A stretch of DNA of 64,000 bases from Arthrobacter sp. HY1533 (lineage in GTDB: Bacteria > Actinomycetota > Actinomycetes > Actinomycetales > Micrococcaceae): positions 1-64,000 of the forward strand of contig NZ_JANKZF010000021.1 of the NCBI RefSeq assembly GCF_027568515.1. The letters run 5' to 3'. The notes below the pieces were generated by a model. That model ran no database searches, was not told the DNA's origin, and saw nothing but the letters and a program-made list of their open reading frames with translations. The position numbers and the translations under genes are program-made. Positions 20,812-29,500 of the stretch are shown piece after piece; position 1 is the first letter of the stretch; each line of letters starts with the position of its first letter.

Positions 20812-21184
20812 GCCTCTCGTTCTTGTTCCAATCCCGGTCCGGACCGTGTCCGGCCCGGGCGGTCGCTTGAAGGCTAGTGCATGGTTGCCGCCGGCACCAA
20901 GGGGTCAGCTGGGCCGCCGGCACAAAGTGGCGCCGTTACAGGATGAACACCATTTTCTTCCCGGAAGCAACAATATTTCCAATATAACTCATATCTATTG
21001 TCCTTTTGGCTTAGCTTAGTTCGACTCTATTGCTTCCAAATGCCCATCATTGCCACAATGAATCAGATCCATTGGAGTCCTGCGAACGGCGGCCAATGTG
21101 AGCCGCCCGGGCCATGGCCAGGGGTGGCGCAGCGAACGAATAGGCCCCGTTTGAGGGCACAACTTCCAGGGGAGGGCCCATTCG
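20812..21184. promoter_or_regulatory. 373-nt divergent promoter region (SDR / enolase-type gene)
   Basis: No gene is seen. It contains a perfect 12-bp palindrome CGGTCCGGACCG (20835-20846) 24 nt upstream of the SDR start, and an unusually AT-rich patch (about 20965-21020) with an inverted pair ACAATA (20970-20975) and TATTGT (20996-21001) flanking TATAAC-like boxes. Both fit control of the divergent genes by a nearby regulator that is not encoded in this region. Confidence 0.45.
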
Positions 21185-22291
21185 ATGAAAATCACCCACG
21201 TGCGCGTTGTGCCTGTCAAGGTGCCCGCAGCCGAACCTGCCTTCAAATGGCGCGATGGCCTACCGGGAAGTTCGGGCCCCTATGAGGGCGCCGTCCTGCG
21301 CATCTCCACCGATGTTGGGGCAGAAGGCGTTGCCGTCTTTGCCCGTCCGGGCGCCGCAACCATGTTGCAGGACCTGGTGGACAGGCTCCTGCGCGCGGAA
21401 CTCGTTGGCCAGGACCCGTTGCGCCGCGAATACCTGTGGCACCGCCTCTGGGAACTGGACCGCATCGACGAAATCCCGCTTCCAGCCCTTGGCCTGGTGG
21501 ACACCGCCCTTTGGGACCTGGCCGCCCGGCTGCAAGGCCTACCCCTGTGGGAAGTTTTGGGCGGCTTCCGTGACAAGATCCCGGCCTACGCATCAACATC
21601 CACCTTCGCCAACATCCCGGAATTTCTCGACGTCGCCACACAATGCCTCGAGCTCGGATACCAGGGCATCAAACTCCACGCCTGGGGCGACGCCCGCCGC
21701 GACGCCAAGCTATCCCAGGCCCTGCGCGAGCACGTAGGCGGGGACGTCCCCCTGATGTACGACGGATCCGCCGGCTTTGACCTGCCCGACGCCACCTACC
21801 TGGGCCATGCCCTCGCCGACGCCGGCTACCTCTGGTACGAGGAACCCATGCGCGAATTCAGCATCACCGCCTACCGGCGCCTGGCCGAAACCGTGCGCGT
21901 GCCGCTCCTGGTGGCCGAGACCTCCGATGGCGCCCACATGAACTCCGCCGACTTCATCGCTGCCGGCGCCGCCACCTTCGGCGTAAGGATCAGCACGAAT
22001 CTGCGCGGTGGCGTCACGGGTGCCATGCGCACGGCGCACCTCGCAGACTCCTTCCGCCTCCGCGCAGAACCCCACGGTTCCGACCTGCCAACACACCACC
22101 TGTGCATGGCCGTCCCCAACGCCACCTACTTCGAGTCCCTCGTCACCAGCACCGCCGTGGTGCGCGACCCGCACATCGACGCCAACGGCATGCTGCACGC
22201 ACCCACCTCACCCGGCATCTCCTTGCCGGCGTTCATCGACTATCCCGCCGAGCTTTCTGAGTTCGTCGAAGAATTGCCTGTCTTCCCCTGA
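21185..22291 (+). CDS. Enolase-superfamily enzyme of the mandelate racemase/muconate lactonizing type
   Basis: A 368-aa enzyme, probably a sugar-acid dehydratase. Metal ligands are at D193 (MYDGS), E219 (WYEEPM) and E245 (LVAETSDG), within two residues of mandelate racemase D195, E221 and E247. The second-strand motif is K163-L-H165 in place of the usual K-x-K. H297 (RAEPHGS) falls on the catalytic His of mandelate racemase, but the position of its dyad partner Asp270 is Ser here (VRISTNLRGGVTG). So the family is clear but the reaction is not. ATG start, weak ribosome site. It ends 41 nt before the secreted-protein gene on the same strand, so the two may form an operon. Confidence 0.9.
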   Translation: MKITHVRVVPVKVPAAEPAFKWRDGLPGSSGPYEGAVLRISTDVGAEGVAVFARPGAATMLQDLVDRLLRAELVGQDPLRREYLWHRLWELDRIDEIPLPALGLVDTALWDLAARLQGLPLWEVLGGFRDKIPAYASTSTFANIPEFLDVATQCLELGYQGIKLHAWGDARRDAKLSQALREHVGGDVPLMYDGSAGFDLPDATYLGHALADAGYLWYEEPMREFSITAYRRLAETVRVPLLVAETSDGAHMNSADFIAAGAATFGVRISTNLRGGVTGAMRTAHLADSFRLRAEPHGSDLPTHHLCMAVPNATYFESLVTSTAVVRDPHIDANGMLHAPTSPGISLPAFIDYPAELSEFVEELPVFP

Positions 22292-22332
22292 TAGGCATGT
22301 TCCCCACCCAACAGAGAACAAAAGGAATGACA

Positions 22333-25300
22333 ATGATGTCAGCAAGTCCACCGCGCGCCCTGCGGCGTGTTGCCCTGACCGGGGCTGCAGCGCTCATCGC
22401 CGCGGGCCTGGCCCTGCCGGGTGCTGCGCAAGCGCAGCAAGTCCCCGGCAACGCCCCCTTCATCAACTCGTGGCTGGTCTCCGGCCCCTACGACACGGCC
22501 GTGGCCGACGGGATTTACGGCTGCACTGTGCCCACGGTCAGCAACCTCGCCAGGTCCGCAACAGCGACGGCCTCCTCTGCGCTGGCGCCCAATCCGGCGG
22601 CACAGCTCAATGACGGCGACGTCCGCAAGCAGTGGGTGGCCGAGGGCGACACGGCCCCCTGGGCCAAGTTGACGTGGGCATCGCCCATCTCCCTGAACGA
22701 GGTCCGGATCGCGCAATGGGGCGACGGCCGCCATGTGAACGGCGCCTACCAGCTCACGTTCACGCTCGCCGACGGCTCGAGTGTCGAGTCGCCGCGGGTG
22801 GCCAGCACGTCCGGCTCCCCCACCTCACCCACGATTTACACCCATCCCTCGACGCTGCAGGGCGTCGTGTCGGTGACGGTGGCCGTTGACCCGGGCCTGG
22901 TCCCCTACCCCTCCATCACGGGCCTGTCCGAGATCGAGGTCTATGAACGGTCGCAGCCGGCAGAGGGCAAGGAACCGATCACCCCTGCCCTCGGCGGACA
23001 GCTCACCCCCGGCGCCACGGACGGCAAGTGGGAGTACTTCGATGACCGCGTGTACAACCGCAACTACGACGACTACCAGGACCTGTACGGCTACTTTTCG
23101 GTCAAAAAGGGCGAAGACACCCGCAACAAGTACGTCTACGCCCACAGCTACGTGTACAGCCCCGAGGCCCGGAAGGCATTTGTCAACGTCGGCGCCAGCG
23201 GTTCATACCGCCTCTACGTCAACGACCGCTGCATGACGGCACCGAGCACCCCCGCCGAGGTCCAGAAAGACCAGACGCGGCAGGAAGTTGAGCTCAAGGC
23301 AGGCTGGAACAAGGTCCTGCTCCAGATCCAGCACACGTACACCGAGGACCTGAACGCCAATGGCGTCCCGGCCGCCAAGGACCAGAATGTGGCCTACCTC
23401 GGGTTCTATGGCCGCATCAGTGATGCCAACGGCAACCGCATTGACGGGATTCAAAGCTCCGTCGAGGGCCCCGGCAAGGCGCTGTCGATCGACACCCAGG
23501 CGCTGAAGAATCAAGGTGGCGGGGAGGATTCACTGCCGTCCGGAACACTACCGACCGGTTACCTCGAGTGGCCGTATGTATGGAACGGCTCGGTCACCAA
23601 CAACCGCTACGGCGTCTCGGCCTCGGCCTTCCAGTTCATCGCCAGCGGCGGCCAGCCCGGTTACACCTGGAAGCTGGTGGACGGCGCACTCCCCGACGGG
23701 CTGGAGCTGACCCCGGACGGCCGGATCGCCGACGGGTTCGTTAACGGCAAGCCCGACCTCGCCAGCGGCAAGGGCATCATCAGCGCCTCTGCACGCATTG
23801 GCGACTACAAGTTCACCCTGGCCGTCACGGATGCCTCGGGCGCAACAGTGAACAAGGAGTTCACGCTCACCGTCAAGGACCGGCCCAACCGTGACTTTGA
23901 GGAGGGGCGCGTCAGTGCCTTGACGCACGCAACACCCATCTACAACTACTTTGTGGACCCGAACTACTCGGTGGACCAGTGGGCCCAGCGGGCCCAGAAG
24001 CAGGGCCACTCACTCGTTGCCCTCGAGGCCCTGCAGCAGAACTACCACTGGCCGTCAAAGTTTGCCGATCCTGCGCATGACCGCAACCAGTACATGCCCA
24101 AGGATGCCAACGGCAAGGTGGTGGACGGACTCAAGCCGTTCGCCGACGCCGTGCGCCGCTACGGCATGGACCTGGGAATCTACTACGCCACCGAGGGCGG
24201 CGGGCTCCAGCACTACTCAACGGATGTTTTCGTGCAGAACGTGGAGGACCTGCTGGAGCGCTACAACCCCAGCTACCTCTACTTTGACGGCCCGCAGGCC
24301 ATGCCCGGGGCGAACTACGACGTGATGTACAGCGCCGTGCGCAACCACGGCAACGACGTCGTCATTGATTCAAATGCCTGGGGCGAGGAATTCGGCGATC
24401 CAGACATCCGCACCGATGAGGCCTCGGGCATGTTCTCCAATGCAGGCGCCAACCACCTGGCCAAGCGCACACCGGTGGAGCCCTGGAAGATGATCCGCAC
24501 CCAGAACCAGCAGTCACCGTACTACGGCCAGCGCGACGATTTCCGGATGGTGGCCCAGGAGACCATCATGAACGCCGGGCGCGGCTACGTCGACAACAAC
24601 GACCAGACGGTGATCGACAGCCGCGGACCGAACTGGCACTCCCCCACGGAGATGGCAACCCGCTACCCCAAGGGTGTCCAGGAATTCATCGATGTGCGCG
24701 AAGCCATGGTCGACTGGTGGCAGCCGGCGGCGGGCATCAACCTGCATGAATCGATCACCGGCACGACCCCCCGCTTCCTGCCCGGATACGGCTACGAAGA
24801 CGACGGGCAGGGCAACTACGACAAATTCGCCCACCCGAACGCGGCCACCGGCCCGCAGTGGGGCTACGCAACAAGCCGCGACAACAACATCTACCTTCAC
24901 ATCGTGAAGGGCCCCGACGGCAAGAAGGGCTTCGACGCCATCACGGGCAATTCCCTGGACGTCGGCGGCATTGCACACAAGGTCAAGTCCGTCACGCTGC
25001 TCAACACGAACAAGCCGGTCAAGTCCTTCAAGCAAGACGGCGCATCGCTGGCCATTGACCTGTCCGGCATCGCCGCAGACCCGATCGACACCATCATCAA
25101 GATCGAAACCGACGACAAGGCACGCAAGTACCAGCTGACGAACCTGACAGTCGATGCGCAGCCGCTGGATGAGGGCAAGCTGGCGCTGAGTGCCGGCGGA
25201 TACATGAAGTACCCCTCGCTGGCCACCTCGGTGGAGAAGGTCAAGTTCAAGTCCTCCAGCAACAAGGTCGCCAAGGTCCGCAAGGACGGCGTGGTGGAGC

Positions 25301-26181
25301 CCGGCGCGGACGGCACGGCAACGGTCGCCATCACGGCCGAGTCCGGCGGTGTCAAGAAGGCCACAGAGGTCAAGGTCTCGGTCCTCAACGGTGTTGCCTT
25401 CATCGGCGAGGACCTGACCGGGGCCGTGCTGCGCCTCGACGGCAAGGAGGCGTTCGGGACATTTGGCAACGGCGCGGCAGCTTCCTATGCACTCGACGGG
25501 CGCTCGGTGAACGGCCAGTCCGTCCGCCTGGATGCAGCCGACATTACGTGGCACACCGGCACAGTCGCTTTGTCGGGCGGCACCAAGACGGCACCCATTG
25601 CCATCACCGAGGTGGACACGTTCACCATTGCCGACGGCAAGGTCACCATGCCCCACGTCTCGTCAACAACGCGCGGCGTTGTCTGGGCCGAGGTCAAGCT
25701 GGGCGGAAAGTCCGTCACCAGCAACCGGGTGTTCTTCGACATGCTGCCCACAGGCAACCTCGCCGCAACAGCGAAGGCCACGGCCAGCGACAACTCCCCC
25801 TCAGCGGCCAAGCTGGTCGACGGGATCGGCATCGATGCTGCCAACCTCGCCGGTTCCGGCTGGTCGGCACCGGGCGAGAAGGCCTCCTGGGTCCAGTTTG
25901 AGCTCGGCAAGACTGCTGTCCTGTCCGGCGTCGAGCTGAAGTTCAATGTGGCCAACCACCGCTACGTCAATGCTCCGAAGAAGATCAACCTCCAGACCAG
26001 CGCCGACGGTGCCACCTGGGTTGATGCGGGGACCGTGAACGGCCCTGGCGGCCAGTCCTACTTCGGCACCATCAACAGCTACCCGCTGGCGGGCTCGGCC
26101 AAGTATGTCCGGGTTTCCTTCCCGGAGGGTTCGCAGGGATCCACCCTGGACCTGCTCGAGGTCGCTATCAACGGCAAGTAG
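22333..26181 (+). CDS. Secreted discoidin/Ig multidomain protein with fucosidase-like core
   Basis: A 1282-aa exported protein. The signal peptide (RR, hydrophobic core, AQA cut before QQV) is followed by an F5/8 type C domain (about 70-205), a WLVSGP...YFDDRVYNRNYDDYQDLYGYF region (about 35-60 and 230-400), a putative Ig domain (LPDGLELTPDGRI, about 440-515), a glycosidase-like region (about 517-860), beta-rich Ig/Big2-like repeats, and a C-terminal F5/8 type C domain (1141-1282). YLYFDGPQ places an Asp (D652) where GH29 fucosidases have their nucleophile, but the HHDGF motif is absent. I see no LPXTG or membrane anchor. ATG 22333 has AAAGGA 6 nt upstream. Paralogue of the convergent gene at 26572. 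Confidence 0.82.
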   Translation: MMSASPPRALRRVALTGAAALIAAGLALPGAAQAQQVPGNAPFINSWLVSGPYDTAVADGIYGCTVPTVSNLARSATATASSALAPNPAAQLNDGDVRKQWVAEGDTAPWAKLTWASPISLNEVRIAQWGDGRHVNGAYQLTFTLADGSSVESPRVASTSGSPTSPTIYTHPSTLQGVVSVTVAVDPGLVPYPSITGLSEIEVYERSQPAEGKEPITPALGGQLTPGATDGKWEYFDDRVYNRNYDDYQDLYGYFSVKKGEDTRNKYVYAHSYVYSPEARKAFVNVGASGSYRLYVNDRCMTAPSTPAEVQKDQTRQEVELKAGWNKVLLQIQHTYTEDLNANGVPAAKDQNVAYLGFYGRISDANGNRIDGIQSSVEGPGKALSIDTQALKNQGGGEDSLPSGTLPTGYLEWPYVWNGSVTNNRYGVSASAFQFIASGGQPGYTWKLVDGALPDGLELTPDGRIADGFVNGKPDLASGKGIISASARIGDYKFTLAVTDASGATVNKEFTLTVKDRPNRDFEEGRVSALTHATPIYNYFVDPNYSVDQWAQRAQKQGHSLVALEALQQNYHWPSKFADPAHDRNQYMPKDANGKVVDGLKPFADAVRRYGMDLGIYYATEGGGLQHYSTDVFVQNVEDLLERYNPSYLYFDGPQAMPGANYDVMYSAVRNHGNDVVIDSNAWGEEFGDPDIRTDEASGMFSNAGANHLAKRTPVEPWKMIRTQNQQSPYYGQRDDFRMVAQETIMNAGRGYVDNNDQTVIDSRGPNWHSPTEMATRYPKGVQEFIDVREAMVDWWQPAAGINLHESITGTTPRFLPGYGYEDDGQGNYDKFAHPNAATGPQWGYATSRDNNIYLHIVKGPDGKKGFDAITGNSLDVGGIAHKVKSVTLLNTNKPVKSFKQDGASLAIDLSGIAADPIDTIIKIETDDKARKYQLTNLTVDAQPLDEGKLALSAGGYMKYPSLATSVEKVKFKSSSNKVAKVRKDGVVEPGADGTATVAITAESGGVKKATEVKVSVLNGVAFIGEDLTGAVLRLDGKEAFGTFGNGAAASYALDGRSVNGQSVRLDAADITWHTGTVALSGGTKTAPIAITEVDTFTIADGKVTMPHVSSTTRGVVWAEVKLGGKSVTSNRVFFDMLPTGNLAATAKATASDNSPSAAKLVDGIGIDAANLAGSGWSAPGEKASWVQFELGKTAVLSGVELKFNVANHRYVNAPKKINLQTSADGATWVDAGTVNGPGGQSYFGTINSYPLAGSAKYVRVSFPEGSQGSTLDLLEVAINGK

Positions 26182-26183
26182 AA

Positions 26184-26220
26184 ATGAGGCGCCGCACCCC
26201 TTCTGGGTGCGGCGCCTCAT
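26184..26220 (+). terminator. Strong hairpin after the 1282-aa secreted protein
   Basis: A perfect 16-bp stem (ATGAGGCGCCGCACCC and its complement) with a 5-nt loop starts 2 nt after the stop. No long T run follows. Confidence 0.75.
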
Positions 26221-26221
26221 T

Positions 26222-26484
26222 GCTTGTGCGGGGTCCCGGTTCAGCCGAGGCCGGGTTGCCGGTCACGGGACGTAGAGGCGCATCCGCGGCTGCCATGGCT
26301 GCCCATGCGTGGTCGTGCATCTGGGGCAGCGGGTGTGCCGACACGCGGTAGCCGTTGAGCCACTGCCACGAAGTCCTCCGGTGCAGCCTTGCGCAACTCT
26401 TCACGCAGCGCATGCAACTTCGGCGTTGGCACGCCCGAAGCAGTGACCTTGGATAAATTAACAGTGATCCCGTGGGCACAGAAA
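26222..26484 (-). pseudogene. Possible decayed small reading frame
   Basis: In the 390-nt gap between the two large secreted-protein genes, the minus strand reads SKVTASGVPTPKLHALREEL then RKAAPEDFVAVAQ in one frame. It continues plausibly as QWLNGYRVSAHPLPQMHDHA in another frame, changing near 26355. The amino-acid content looks protein-like but neither frame has a good start and stop. I do not recognise a family. It may be a frameshifted remnant or chance. Confidence 0.25.
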
Positions 26485-26517
26485 CGCCCGGCGCCGCCTT
26501 GGGGGCAGCACCGGGCG
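26485..26517 (-). terminator. Terminator of the 1612-aa secreted protein gene
   Basis: A 7-bp outer stem CGCCCGG/CCGGGCG with a partly paired interior lies 55 nt after the minus-strand stop and is followed on minus by TTTCT. Confidence 0.6.
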
Positions 26518-26571
26518 CTTGAGCCTGTCACTTGCGTCCCGGGCGCGGGGATCCGCGCCACGGGACTGGAA

Positions 26572-29500
26572 CTACGGCCGCTTGACGGTCACCACCGCCT
26601 TGGCCTTGACCGGGGTGCCGGCAATGGTGCCCTCGACGGCGAACCATCCGGCCGCGGCGACGTCGGCTGCCGGGATTGGTGCCCAGCTGACCGGGACGGC
26701 TTCGGTGCTGCCGTCGGTGAACACCGCATTGACCTGTGCCGGCAGCGCCGGCAGGGCACCGACAACCGTGTCCGCCACCGTGGTGATGGCGTCGGCGACG
26801 GCCCGTTCAGTTTGCGGGCCGAAGACCTGGAATTCGGCCAGGCCGGATTCGGATCCGATCGCCACATTGTCAAAGGGCATGTTCGGGTCAATGGTGAACT
26901 TCAGCCACGAGGTGGTGACTGGGGCATCGAGCTGCACGATGTTGTCCGGCTGGCCATCCCATTTCATGCCGGTGACCATCTTGGACCCGCCTTCCCACTC
27001 GAGCAGGCCTTCACCGGCGCGGTCCACCGCGGCGCCGCGCTCCACCAGGTTGATCCGGTCAATCTGCACGGGATTGGGGAAGCGGAGGGTAATGGTGGGT
27101 GTCGCGTCGGACTTCTTTGCCGCCCAGGACGTCGACTTGTTCCCATCGAGGGCCTTGGCTCCCACATAGCGTGAGTCCGCATCGTTTCCGTCCGGGTTGC
27201 CGTTGCGGTCACGCACGGATGACACGCTCACTTCGGCCAGTCCGGCGAGGTTGTCGCCGCTGGCTTGCAGGGTTGCGGTGTTGGTGCTGACAACCACGCC
27301 GTCCAGGGTCACGGTGGCCACAACGCTTGAGCTGAACGTTCCCGCAATGGGCTCCTTCAGGACGATGACGTTGCTGCCGGGCACTTGCTGGAGCCGGTTG
27401 TCGCTGAAGGAATAGGTTACCTCCGCGCCTGCCACGTTGGCCGGCTCACCTGTGTTCAAGACCCCTTCCAGGGTGGCAACCACAGGGGATCCGACGCGGA
27501 TGTTCGCTTTGTCCAGCTTCAGTGTTGCGGAGGTCAGGTACGTGGGCAGCGTGATGCGCAGGTCCTGGTCCACGTCCACGTACAGTTCCCCAGCGGCGCG
27601 GTAGCCATTGCGGCTGGCAGCCACGGCAATCTTGGCCCGCCCCGGCGCAACAGCGGTGGCAGTCCCCCGCGCGTCGACCGTGGCAACGGCCGGGTTCGCA
27701 CTGGAGTAGGCCAGCTCACCCTTCTTCAGGTCAACGGGCTGGTCCATGAAGGACTTGCCCTGGCTCTTGATCTTCGCGGTCCGGCGGTCCTTGGCCACAT
27801 CCGCCTCAAGGGCGATGCTTCCCAGCGCCGTCATGTCACGCAGGGAGTGGACCTGCACTTCCAGGACGTCGACGGGGCTGCCGTCCTGGCCTCCCCCGGG
27901 GAAGGACACCCGGACATACCGGGCCTGCACGGTGGTGTGGTTCGGATCCACGGGGTAGTTGTAGTAGAGCCCTTCCTGTTCCCAGCCATACAGCGTGGTG
28001 TCACTCTTGGGCACTGCCTTGGTGTTGCGCTGGGTGGGAAGCCCGCCGCCGGAGAGCTCCGAGGTTTCCGTTCCCGTTGTCCAGCTCTCACCGTCCTTGC
28101 TGTACTCAATCTTCAGCTGCTTCGGCACGTTGTAGTACGTGACATTGTCCCGGTTGGGCATGTGGTGGTTGAAGAAGACATTCACGCGACTGAGGTCCTG
28201 GACTGACTTCAGGTCGTAGCTCAGGCTGCCGGCCTCCCCTGCGGGAACCACCCACTTGTCTGCATTGCCGCCTGCGGCATCATTGATCGTGCCATTCGAA
28301 AGGCTCTTCGCATGGTCGGTGTCCGTGGAAACCTCAGGAACAATTCCGGCCGCCGCGTTGCTGTCCGGCTTGATGGTGACAAAGTTGCGGGTCGAGGTGA
28401 AGGCCTTGCCGTCGATGGTGACATCGGCCCAGTAGCTGTACATGGTGGGCTTGGTGACGCTGCCGGTGACTTCCAGGACCCCGTCCTTGACGTCGAAGGG
28501 CACCTTGTCGGCTGTGACCTCGCTGATGTCAACCTTGCCGGAGGGGATGTCGCGGCGTCCATTGACTGTCGCAAAGTGGTACTTCACGTCGCCCGCATTC
28601 GGGATGTCGACCTGGCCGCCCTTCTCGGTGTACGCCTGGAAGGCAACGGGCACCTGCTGGCGGACCTGCAGCTCCTTCCAGAACTGCGCTCCGCCGGTTG
28701 TCATCTCGACGCCGGTGAGCGGAAGGTTTGGTGAGATGACGCCGTCGCGGACGATCACCGGGTAGGTGTCTGTCTTCACCTGCGCCGCATTCACGCCGTC
28801 CTTGTAAGTTGCGGTGACGGTGATTGTCGCTGTGCCGTCACCCTTGGCCTTGATTTTTCCGCTCGCCCCGCTGGGCGAAGCGACCGACTTGTTGTCGCTG
28901 CTGTACGTCAACTTTGCCGGTGCCAGGACGTTGGTGAGGCCGTTCAGGTAGCTTTCGGCACGGAGCTGCAGGGTGCCTGCATCCTTTTGGCTGCTGAAGG
29001 CCTTGACGCCGCTCAGCTTGTAGTCGCGCACAGGGTTGTCCGTGGTGACCTTCAAGATGGTGTCGATCGGATCGGCGCTGACCGTGGAGCTGTCAATGGT
29101 GGCATAGTACTTCTCCCCCACCCTCTTGGAGGTGAAGTCCAATGATTTGCCTTCGTTGAGCCATTCGACCTTCGTGACGGGGTGGCTGAACGGTCCAATT
29201 TCGCTCAATTGTTCCTGGCCGGCCAACCCGGACTTGGCCGTTCCCTTGATGTAGTTCTCGATCAGGTGCAGGTAGACGTACTGGTCGCGGGCCATGGCGT
29301 AGCCCCAGTCGGGCCCCTGCCCGAACGCAATCGCCTTCTGGGGGTCCTCGAACCATCCCGGCTTGAGGTCGTAGTCGAGCGTGTAGGGCGTGGTGCCATA
29401 GAGGGACTCGCGCAGGTCCGGTCCACCGGAGTTGTCCATCCAGGTGATGATTGACTTGCGCATGTCCGAGAGCTGCTGGGAGGAGATGGGCACCATGGAG

